A stretch of 12,354 bases of DNA from Crateriforma sp964453205 (GTDB taxonomy: Bacteria > Planctomycetota > Planctomycetia > Pirellulales > Pirellulaceae), in NCBI GenBank assembly GCA_964453205.1, contig CAYVRC010000176.1:1-12354 (forward strand). The letters run 5' to 3'. This document shows positions 5,928 through 12,354 of the stretch, one piece after another. The notes beneath the pieces are model-generated. The model ran no database searches. It had not been told where the DNA came from and saw only the letters and a program-made list of their open reading frames with translations. Every line of letters begins with the position of its first letter. The stretch's first letter is position 1. Position numbers and translations under genes: made by a program.

Positions 5928-8900
5928 CTAATAACGAGAGATGGTTTCGTACGCGTTCAGGATCGCGCGGGTGACTTGGGTCCAAGCGGCGAGTTCCCCG
6001 GTTGCCGAATCGTCGGCCACTAAATCCGTTGGCCCGGGGGCTTCACCCACGCGCAACAACTGTTTTGCCGCCGCCGGATCGTCGGCGTAGTGCCGAAGTT
6101 GATCGGACAACAAATTGTTCAGCAGTTCCGTTTCGGCCCGGGTCGGCACGCGCGACCAAGCTTGCCGGCAAGCCCACGCGATTCGATCGGCTTCGGTTCC
6201 GGTTTGCCGCGTGACACGCTGCGCGAACACACGTGCGGCTTCGACAAAGATCGGATCGTTGAGTACGACCAAAGCTTGTTGTGGGATGTTCGATCGGGCA
6301 CGTTCGGCCGTGCATTCTTCTCGCGACGGCGCGTCGAAGGCGAGCATGGAGGGATGCAAGAACGAACGGCACCAAAACGTGTAAAGGCTTCGCCGATAAA
6401 GTCGCTCGGCCTGGTCGGCTTGCCATTGCCGCTTCGGAAAATTCAGGTGCTGCCAATAGCCGGCCGGCTGGTACGGTTTGACACTCGTGCCGCCGATCGT
6501 TTCGTCGACCAGCAGACCGCTGAGTTGCAACGACGTGTCGCGAACGAACTCGGCGTCCAATCGCCAACGGCCTTGCCGGGCGAACCAATCGTTGCCCGGA
6601 TCGAGACGTTTGAGATCCGCGTCGGGCACGGAACCGCGGCGGTAGGTGTCGCTGTTGAGGATCAACCGGATCATGTGCTTGACGTCCCAACCGCTCTCGA
6701 TGAATTCCACGGCCAACCAATCAAGTAATTCCGGATGCGTCGGCGGTTGGCCTTGCCCGCCTAGATCGTCGAGGTTGCGTGACAATCCGCGGCCGAAATA
6801 CAGGCTCCACAAACGGTTCACGAAGGTTCGCGCCGTCAGCGGGTTGTTCGGATCGGTCAGCCACTCGGCCAAATCGAATCGAGTCGGCGAGGAGGCTTCG
6901 TCAGGCGACCGGGGCGTTGACCCACTGGTGACCAAGAACTCGGGCACGGCCGGCTGAACGATTTCGCCGGACTCATCGAGCCAATTGCCTCGTGGCAAGA
7001 TACGCGTCGCCCTTGGTTGCGGCAGTCGTTCGGTGATCAAGGTGGTGCGGACACGATTCTCGATCGCGTCTCTTCGCTTGCGTGTTGCTTCCAACTCTGC
7101 TTGAGCGGCTTTCCGAGTGGGTGAAAGCTTGCGGTAGTAATCCGCCAGTTGCTCACGTTGCGCTTCGTCGCGTCGGTCGGCGTCGATTCGGATGACGGCT
7201 AAAATCTCCGGCGGCGTCGCGTCGGGGTCGACAACTCCCGCGTCTTCTCGATCGGTTAGTGCGAGGCGAAAGCGACCGATGGAATGCTTTGCGTGCACCG
7301 AGCGATGTCGCATTTCGAGCTTCAGCTCTTGTGGCTCGGCTCCCAGTTCGAGTGGCTCCTTCAGGGTGAACACCGCGGTCCGTCGTGTCGCTTGTTCGGC
7401 GTGTCCGTTGACCGCCCAGCCCGAGGCCGGGTCTTCATCGACGGCCGCGGTGACGGGGAAGCTGGCCTGTTCGAAATCGGCCCTGGCGGATCCGATGGGT
7501 AGCGGCTCTCCGTTTCGGGTAATCGAGAAATCGGTGAGCACAAAGTTGCCGTTGGCGCGGGACAAGCCATCTTTTCTGTTGAACGAATCGTCCGTCAAAG
7601 CCTCCAACCGAACCGCGCGAACCGTGCCGCTGGCTCGGACGGTGATTTGGTAATCGGTTTGGTCCGGCTGGGCACCGGTGTGCAACAGCGATCCGTCGGG
7701 CTGGGCGGTCAGGGTCGCTTCGGCCGTCGCCGTCGCGGAGTCGACTTTCGCGATTGTCCATGGCGACGCTGTTTCGGGTAGGTCTCGCCGGGTCGCTTCC
7801 CATTGTTGTTGTTCGGCGTCGATCTGGGCGGCCAGTTCGGAAGTCGACCCCGATTTGAGGTCGGCCTCGAGTTGCTGCAATTCGCGATCGATGTCGGCGA
7901 GCTGTTGCCGTTCGGCACGGGTGTACAGTTTGAGGTTGGGATTTTGTTTACCGACGGGGGTTTCTTTGATGTCGGCAAAAAAAGCCGCCATCGAATAGAA
8001 GTCTTTCGCCGTGATCGGGTCGTACTTGTGGTCGTGGCACTGCGCGCATCCGACGGTCGAGCCGAGCCAAACGCTCGAGACGTTTCGCACGCGATCGGCG
8101 GCGTAGATGGCGATGTACTCTTTGGCTTGAGAGCCGCCTTCTTGCGTCGTCTGCAAAAGACGGTTGTAGCCCGACGCGATCAGTTGATCCGTCGTCGGTT
8201 CGGGTAAAAGATCGCCGGCCAGCTGTTCGGTGGTGAACCGATCAAAAGGCAGGTTTGAATTGAACGAGTCGATCACATAATCTCGGTAAGCCGAAACCTC
8301 GCGTGGGTTGTCGCTGTGATATCCGATCGTGTCGGCATAACGAACCAAGTCGAGCCAATGGACTGCCATCCGTTCGCCGAACCGCGGGTCGTCGAGCAAG
8401 CGGTTGACCAAGCGAGGGTAGGCGTCGGTGGCGGAGTCGTTCAGGAACGCGTCGACTTCCTCTGGCGTCGGCGGCACACCGAGCAAGTCCAGATACAACC
8501 GCCGCGCCAACGTCGCCGGCGAGGCTGCGGTGACCGGCTTGATCCCCTGTTCAGTCCACTTCGCGGCAATCAATGCATCGATCGGCAAAGACGGTGCGGT
8601 GGCTTCGGTGGCGGATGATTCCGGAGGCGAAACTTCCGGGCGTTGCAGCGGGCGATAGGCCCAGTGCATTTCGAACGCGGCCCCTTCGTTGATCCAACGC
8701 CGGATGATTTCAATTTCTTCCGATGTCAGGTCTTTGTGAGATTCCGCCGGCGGCATGTGCAGATCGGGATCGCTCGAGAGCACCCGCCGCATCGCCTCGG
8801 ACCCATCCGCGTCGCCCGGCTTGAACGCGTGGTACCCGCCCAGGTCAGCGAGCATGCCCGTTTCGGTATCGAGCCGCAGACCCGCCTCACGAGTCTGTTC

Positions 8901-9071
8901 GTCCGGACCGTGGCAGGCGAAGCACTTGTCCGACAAAATCGGCCGGACTTGTTGGCTGTAAGAGACCCGGACGGCGGGCGCGGTTTCTTTCGCTTCGACT
9001 GACCCGATTGAAAGAACGATGCCAAAGATCGAACAGCAACCAATACGATTGATCAATCGTCGCACAAACAT
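5928..9071 (-). CDS. Planctomycete cytochrome-c/DUF1549/DUF1553 (PSD1) protein
   Basis: This 1047-residue exported protein has a signal peptide (1-28, hydrophobic GCCSIFGIVLSIGSVEA). Next is a PSCyt1 c-type heme domain (~38-132) with CFACH at 50-54 and a likely Met ligand in LHMPPAE (Met106). DUF1549 (~162-370) contains RRLYLDLLGVPPTPEEV, HWLDLVRYADT and a second CAQCH motif (342-346) in GCAQCHDHKYDP. Residues ~385-430 and ~636-675 are charged and may be coiled coils. Between them (~435-620) lies a beta-rich module with a DEDPASGW motif, suggestive of a discoidin/LamG-like binding domain. DUF1553 (~730-1047) contains LAEWLTDPNNPLTARTFVNRLW and ends in the usual AILNAYETISRY. The heme motifs imply a periplasmic or envelope redox role; a link to polysaccharide breakdown is suggested only by neighbours. 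The ATG at 9071 gives the signal peptide, without a clear ribosome-binding site. It is followed by the DUF1501 gene. Confidence 0.93.
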   Translation of the reverse strand: MFVRRLINRIGCCSIFGIVLSIGSVEAKETAPAVRVSYSQQVRPILSDKCFACHGPDEQTREAGLRLDTETGMLADLGGYHAFKPGDADGSEAMRRVLSSDPDLHMPPAESHKDLTSEEIEIIRRWINEGAAFEMHWAYRPLQRPEVSPPESSATEATAPSLPIDALIAAKWTEQGIKPVTAASPATLARRLYLDLLGVPPTPEEVDAFLNDSATDAYPRLVNRLLDDPRFGERMAVHWLDLVRYADTIGYHSDNPREVSAYRDYVIDSFNSNLPFDRFTTEQLAGDLLPEPTTDQLIASGYNRLLQTTQEGGSQAKEYIAIYAADRVRNVSSVWLGSTVGCAQCHDHKYDPITAKDFYSMAAFFADIKETPVGKQNPNLKLYTRAERQQLADIDRELQQLEADLKSGSTSELAAQIDAEQQQWEATRRDLPETASPWTIAKVDSATATAEATLTAQPDGSLLHTGAQPDQTDYQITVRASGTVRAVRLEALTDDSFNRKDGLSRANGNFVLTDFSITRNGEPLPIGSARADFEQASFPVTAAVDEDPASGWAVNGHAEQATRRTAVFTLKEPLELGAEPQELKLEMRHRSVHAKHSIGRFRLALTDREDAGVVDPDATPPEILAVIRIDADRRDEAQREQLADYYRKLSPTRKAAQAELEATRKRRDAIENRVRTTLITERLPQPRATRILPRGNWLDESGEIVQPAVPEFLVTSGSTPRSPDEASSPTRFDLAEWLTDPNNPLTARTFVNRLWSLYFGRGLSRNLDDLGGQGQPPTHPELLDWLAVEFIESGWDVKHMIRLILNSDTYRRGSVPDADLKRLDPGNDWFARQGRWRLDAEFVRDTSLQLSGLLVDETIGGTSVKPYQPAGYWQHLNFPKRQWQADQAERLYRRSLYTFWCRSFLHPSMLAFDAPSREECTAERARSNIPQQALVVLNDPIFVEAARVFAQRVTRQTGTEADRIAWACRQAWSRVPTRAETELLNNLLSDQLRHYADDPAAAKQLLRVGEAPGPTDLVADDSATGELAAWTQVTRAILNAYETISRY

Positions 9072-9160
9072 AAGCCATCGGGCGGGAGGGGATCAGAGGC
9101 GGGGAACTGGAATTGTACATGCCTGGAGAGGCTCGCGCCAAAGCTTTCTTCGTTCCTAAA

Positions 9161-9184
9161 TAATCGCGGCCGTGGCCTGGCCGG
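9161..9184 (-). terminator. Weak stem-loop after the lactonase gene
   Basis: On the minus strand, 25-41 bases beyond the lactonase stop, CGGCC pairs with GGCCG around a 7-nt loop and is followed by CGATTATTTA. The stem is short and the T-tract poor. It would separate the lactonase transcript from the PSD1 gene, whose start is 136 bp beyond the lactonase stop. This is tentative. Confidence 0.25.
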
Positions 9185-9207
9185 CAGAGTCGCAAGCCGT
9201 GTCCGAT

Positions 9208-10314
9208 CTATTCTTTCGCTTCCAGCTTCATGAAGCGGACGCAGACCGGATTGGCTACGCGAACGCTCTCCTGGGTCGGCGAGAGCTTTCCGGTCGACGG
9301 GTCGATCCGAAAGACGATGACGTTGCCACCCGATTGGTTCGCCACCAACATGAACTTTCCCGTCGGGTCGATCGCAAAGTTGCGGGGCGTCTTGATTCCC
9401 GAACCCTGGTGACCGACGATGGAGAGCTCGTGAGAGTCCGGATCGATGGCAAAGATGGCGATCGAGTTGTAGGGATGACGATTGGAGACGTAGACGAATT
9501 TGCCGGACGGATGAACGACCGTTTCGGCCGTGCTTCCACCCTTTCGAGTGACATCCGCGGGTAGTGTTGAGAGGACTTGTTGCTGAGTGAGTTTGCCGCT
9601 GGTCGCGTCATAACGACAACGGATGATGGTCAAGCTCGTTTCCCCGTTGATGAAAGCGGTGTTGCCGTCGGGGTGCCATGCAAAGTGACGTGGTCCTGAT
9701 CCTTCGGGTGTGTCGAAAATCTCTTTAGGCGTTAGCGTTCCCGGCTGGGGATCGAATCGGTACGTGATCACTTGATCTAATCCCAAATCACAGCACAAGG
9801 CAAACCGATTCGCCGCGTCGAGGTGGATCGAGTGGGCATGTTTGCGCTCGCCGGCATGCTGTTGAAACGAAGTCGCTTCGCCCAAAGAACCGTTGGGCAA
9901 GATCGGAACGCAAAGGCAACTGCCACCGGTGTAGTTGGCGACGAGAACATTCATGCCGGTCGGATCGACAATCAAATGACAGGGCGATCCCCCCTGGGTA
10001 GGTTGAGCATTGAGCAACGTCAGCTTGCCGGTCGAGCGATCGATTTGAAACGCGCTGATCATGGCGTCTCTTTCATTGACCGCATACAAAAAACGATTGT
10101 TCGGATGAAAGGCCAGGAACGAGGGGCTGCTTGTTTCCGCGGCGAGCGTCGCGGAGGTGAGTGAGCCATCTCGGGCGTCGAACTCGCACTGGTAAATTCC
10201 TTGGCTCTGATCATCCGTGTACGTCCCCAAGTAAACACGATATCGATCATCCGAGTGAGCAGACAGGCAACCCGTCAGGCAGAACACGGCGGTGGCAAGA
10301 ATGCGAACGTTCAT
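9208..10314 (-). CDS. Exported lactonase family beta-propeller protein (6-phosphogluconolactonase-like)
   Basis: This 368-residue protein matches the lactonase family (Pgl/YbhE type seven-bladed propeller), which hydrolyses sugar lactones or lactonised intermediates. Family blocks are clear: YLGTYTDDQSQGIY (28-41), SFLAFHPNNRFLYAVNE (65-81), GGSPCHLIVDPTG (108-120), VLVANYTGG (123-131), HAHSIHLD (159-166), GPRHFAWHPDG (207-217), VHPSGKFVYVSNRH (267-280) and TPRNFAIDPTGKFMLVANQ (309-327). The ATG at 10314 gives a short signal peptide with a lipobox, LTGC (13-16), so the product may be a lipoprotein; cleavage after LSA by signal peptidase I is the alternative. The frame is open ~100 residues further upstream, but that extension is low-complexity (RTPGYRTPAYRTPG) and precedes an internal signal peptide, so I reject it. 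GAAAGA lies ~10 bases before this ATG. True substrate is uncertain: export argues against a role in the cytoplasmic pentose-phosphate pathway. Confidence 0.9.
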   Translation of the reverse strand: MNVRILATAVFCLTGCLSAHSDDRYRVYLGTYTDDQSQGIYQCEFDARDGSLTSATLAAETSSPSFLAFHPNNRFLYAVNERDAMISAFQIDRSTGKLTLLNAQPTQGGSPCHLIVDPTGMNVLVANYTGGSCLCVPILPNGSLGEATSFQQHAGERKHAHSIHLDAANRFALCCDLGLDQVITYRFDPQPGTLTPKEIFDTPEGSGPRHFAWHPDGNTAFINGETSLTIIRCRYDATSGKLTQQQVLSTLPADVTRKGGSTAETVVHPSGKFVYVSNRHPYNSIAIFAIDPDSHELSIVGHQGSGIKTPRNFAIDPTGKFMLVANQSGGNVIVFRIDPSTGKLSPTQESVRVANPVCVRFMKLEAKE

Positions 10315-10706
10315 TGATGAATCTTTCAAGCGTGATTGGAATTGAACTTGGAATCGACTCTCCGAGTCGGGCGACCTACAAATGCGAAAATCCTCTTTCG
10401 CGACGTCCTTGGCGATCGCGAATCGTTGCATCCCCGTCCGAGAGATCATACCGTCTGTTGGTCGGCGACGGTCCGAACGTGAGGAAGCAGAACTCGTCGC
10501 AGAACGCGACGTGGACTGGTCCTTGGGCGTTCTGTACCCGGGCGTTCTGTACGCGGGCGTTCTGTACCCGGGCGTTCCACGTCGGGAGTCCTTGATCCGC
10601 CGGCCTTGGGCTCCCACGAGACAGTGGGTCGCAGTTGAGCCGTCGCATCGAAACGCCCCGGTCGGTTAGGATGCGAATCAAGCATGCAACTGACGGAGAT
10701 TCAACG
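10315..10706. other. Divergent intergenic region with tandem repeat
   Basis: These 392 bases separate two divergently transcribed genes and should hold both promoters. I cannot point to convincing -35/-10 boxes. Contents are a small hairpin, CGACTC/GAGTCG around TCC (10355-10369), in the lactonase leader, and the 15-bp tandem repeat at 10525-10577. A forward frame (10382-10669) is open, but its product is arginine-rich and contains the repeat; I do not accept it as a gene. Confidence 0.5.
10525..10577 (+). repeat. 15-bp tandem repeat, three full units plus a partial one
   Basis: Units GGGCGTTCTGTACCC (10525-10539), GGGCGTTCTGTACGC (10540-10554) and GGGCGTTCTGTACCC (10555-10569) are followed by GGGCGTTC (10570-10577). 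Only one base differs among the three full units, so the array is recent or kept uniform. The unit length is a multiple of three, so it reads through in any open frame (GVLYP on the plus strand, GYRTP-like on the minus). It is probably non-coding. Confidence 0.85.
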
Positions 10707-12354
10707 ATGTGGACAACTTTTTTGTCGATCGCGGACGGCTGCTCTAGCCTGAGCATCCCGGTTATCCGGATCCGATGGCGACGCCTGGAAGGCGACTTTG
10801 GACGGCAGTCACGCCCGAGGATGCCACGGGACGGAGGTGCCGAGCGGTTTCCCAACCGCTTGATCCTCGGCCTGGTGATGGGCTTTCTCGTGACGGCGGT
10901 GGATGCGTCCCCGCCTGATCCCAAAGCGGGGCTGTATGCAATTTGGTATTCCGGCAGCCCGGACAAATACCTGTCACAGCCCTACATCCGGGGCGGACAG
11001 ATCGTTCTTCAATGGGCAGACGTGGAGCCGGTTCGTGGGAGCTATGACTTTTCGGCCATCGAGCAGAAGCTAGCCGATTTTCATCAGCGAGGCCTTTTCA
11101 CCACCATCCAAATCAATGGCAATCGCAAACCTGCGTGGTTGTACGATCAGGTTCCGTACGCGGAACACAAGCTTTCCGTGCAAGTCCAAGACGCCCAGGG
11201 GACGTTGATGTTTTGGCATCCGACACACCGGGACGCGTACTTGCGCATGCTGCGAGCGCTGGCTGCTTTCTTGAGAAGCGGTTCCCACGCGGACGCCTTG
11301 CTTGGCCTACGGATGAATCTGAACGCGATCGGGACCGAGCATCACAGCGTGGAGCCGGGTTTTCGCCCGTTGGACCGTTGGGTCGTACCGCCGGGTGTCG
11401 ATCCGGCCGGCCTGGTTCCCTGGAGTCGCGAGGTCGCCGACGACTACATCGCGTCGGTGATGGACACGTACATCGACGCGTTTCAAGGTATCGCACGGAT
11501 CTTCGTGAGAAACGGGATTTCCGATGAACTCGAAGCCAAGTATCGGACGGATTTCGAGCGAGGCACGCTAAGCTGGTTCCACACGTCCAGCGAAGCCGAG
11601 CCGAGGGCTCAGTTTGCCGAGCAGAAGTACCTGCGTTTCGTGAACGATTGTCGTTCCGGAAAGACGACGGCGTATGCCGAGCCCTGGGCTTCGACCTGGG
11701 GTCATCACGGCGGGAAAACCGATGATCGATGGTGCAGTCCGCCTCAATGGGGTTATTGGCGGTTGCTTTTCGATCTCCATTGTGGCGTTTCCTACATCGC
11801 GGTCTACTCCACAGACATGCGTGTTGCGGTCGAGGGCGTCTACGATGTCGGCGGCGTCCGGTTCAGCGACCCTGGCGGAGGTTACCAGCGCGAATTCAAC
11901 GCGGCTTTCGAATTCGCCAACAAATACGTCGGCTATCACGCCCGTCCCGAAAGTTCGCCGGGTGCCTGGATCGCTTTTCGCGAGAACCATACGGTTCGGG
12001 CCGCCAACGAAATACCGAAAGACCGTCGAAAGCTATCCGTGTTCGACGATGATTATCACTTCTTGATGAAGCGGCTGGCCGGCGACGAAAGTTACGGCGA
12101 AGACGTCGTCAACGTCGGGCCAGGCGAGCAACGTTTCGGTGCTTGGGCTCGCGTCTTGCCGGCGGGGGATTCGATGCGTTTGCGATTGGATCCGACTTTT
12201 GTCGCAAGCCTGCGCGGTCAAAAATGCCGAATCGCCGTCACCTATTTCGACCAAGGTGAATCATCCTGTCAGGTTTCGGCTGCTGGAAAAGCATTGACGA
12301 TCCGTCAAAGCGGAACGGGGCGTTGGCAGACCGCTTCGCTGGTCGTCGCCGGCG
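10707..12354 (+). CDS. Exported TIM-barrel glycoside-hydrolase-like protein, incomplete
   Basis: The frame is open to the window end (549 residues, C-terminus missing). Residues ~95-135 read RGGQIVLQWADVEPVRGSYDFS..., the usual start of a clan GH-A (GH42/GH5-like) barrel. A possible acid/base is Glu211 in IGTEHH and a possible nucleophile Glu325 in AYAEPW; both assignments are inference. From ~480 a beta-sandwich, perhaps carbohydrate-binding, begins (RIAVTYFDQGE, then GTGRWQTASLVV). I take the ATG at 10707 because GGAG stands eight bases upstream. However, the hydrophobic export signal lies at residues 51-67 (RLILGLVMGFLVTAVDA), so the ATG at 10821 (residue 39), giving a normal 30-residue signal peptide, is equally possible. 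The gene is divergent from the lactonase. I do not recognise a named family. Substrate unknown. Confidence 0.75.
   Translation, partial: MWTTFLSIADGCSSLSIPVIRIRWRRLEGDFGRQSRPRMPRDGGAERFPNRLILGLVMGFLVTAVDASPPDPKAGLYAIWYSGSPDKYLSQPYIRGGQIVLQWADVEPVRGSYDFSAIEQKLADFHQRGLFTTIQINGNRKPAWLYDQVPYAEHKLSVQVQDAQGTLMFWHPTHRDAYLRMLRALAAFLRSGSHADALLGLRMNLNAIGTEHHSVEPGFRPLDRWVVPPGVDPAGLVPWSREVADDYIASVMDTYIDAFQGIARIFVRNGISDELEAKYRTDFERGTLSWFHTSSEAEPRAQFAEQKYLRFVNDCRSGKTTAYAEPWASTWGHHGGKTDDRWCSPPQWGYWRLLFDLHCGVSYIAVYSTDMRVAVEGVYDVGGVRFSDPGGGYQREFNAAFEFANKYVGYHARPESSPGAWIAFRENHTVRAANEIPKDRRKLSVFDDDYHFLMKRLAGDESYGEDVVNVGPGEQRFGAWARVLPAGDSMRLRLDPTFVASLRGQKCRIAVTYFDQGESSCQVSAAGKALTIRQSGTGRWQTASLVVAG

Noticed and set aside
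6043..6720. 225-residue open frame inside the PSD1 gene on the same strand
   Set aside because: It is an out-of-frame reading of the DUF1553 coding region, arginine-rich and without motifs.
10525..10577. Possible CRISPR array
   Set aside because: The 15-bp units are directly adjacent, with no spacers between them, and there is no cas gene in the window.
10315..10617. 101-residue N-terminal extension of the lactonase
   Set aside because: The extension contains the tandem repeat (GYRTP-type units) and low-complexity Ser/Arg sequence, and precedes a good signal peptide starting at 10314.
10376..10966. 196-residue minus-strand open frame
   Set aside because: It covers the tandem repeat and is antisense to the start of the GH-like gene. 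The product is Arg/Pro-rich with no recognisable domain.

Overview
The window looks like a chromosomal segment of a planctomycete, most likely of the Pirellulaceae (Rhodopirellula-like). This rests on gene content: a PSCyt1-DUF1549-DUF1553 protein directly upstream of a DUF1501 protein, a pairing typical of that phylum, together with secreted glycoside hydrolases and an exported beta-propeller lactonase. Base composition is moderately GC-rich, and most genes lack strong Shine-Dalgarno sites. Genus is inference only.

Left part (1-1250), a decayed mobile-element zone: a small two-helix membrane protein (317-565, +) runs into the 3' end of a truncated group II intron lying antisense (about 557-1010, -). 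The intron keeps the last ~130 residues of its maturase and foldable domains V and VI, but has lost its 5' part. Beyond the break is a 59-residue ORF (1050-1229, -) with a basic N-terminus and an export-type hydrophobic segment; it may be the stump of an interrupted gene.

Fructan part (1294-4095, +): an intact, exported GH32 fructan hydrolase carries all three catalytic motifs. A second, unrelated-subtype GH32 gene follows 66 bp later and is clearly a pseudogene (frameshifts, a large internal deletion, a nonsense codon). The convergent gap (4096-4486) holds a palindromic element and strong hairpins but no gene.

Central minus-strand block (10314 to 4487, transcribed leftward): a lactonase/YVTN-type propeller protein with a lipobox, then a 1047-residue planctomycete cytochrome-c-type PSD1 protein, then a DUF1501 protein 10 bp further on. 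The last two almost certainly form an operon. A gene-poor divergent region (10315-10706) with a 15-bp tandem repeat separates the lactonase from a rightward glycoside-hydrolase-like gene (10707 to the window end, incomplete).

Taken together this is a carbohydrate-catabolism neighbourhood: secreted GH32, a TIM-barrel GH-like protein and a sugar-lactonase-like protein next to the PSD1/DUF1501 pair, whose biochemical role is not established. I see no CRISPR array, tRNA, rRNA or defence system, and no clear sign of an entirely new system. The most unusual items are the intron scar that supplies the end of the membrane protein, the short export-type ORF next to it, the half-erased GH32 paralogue, and the uncharacterised GH-like gene at the right edge.
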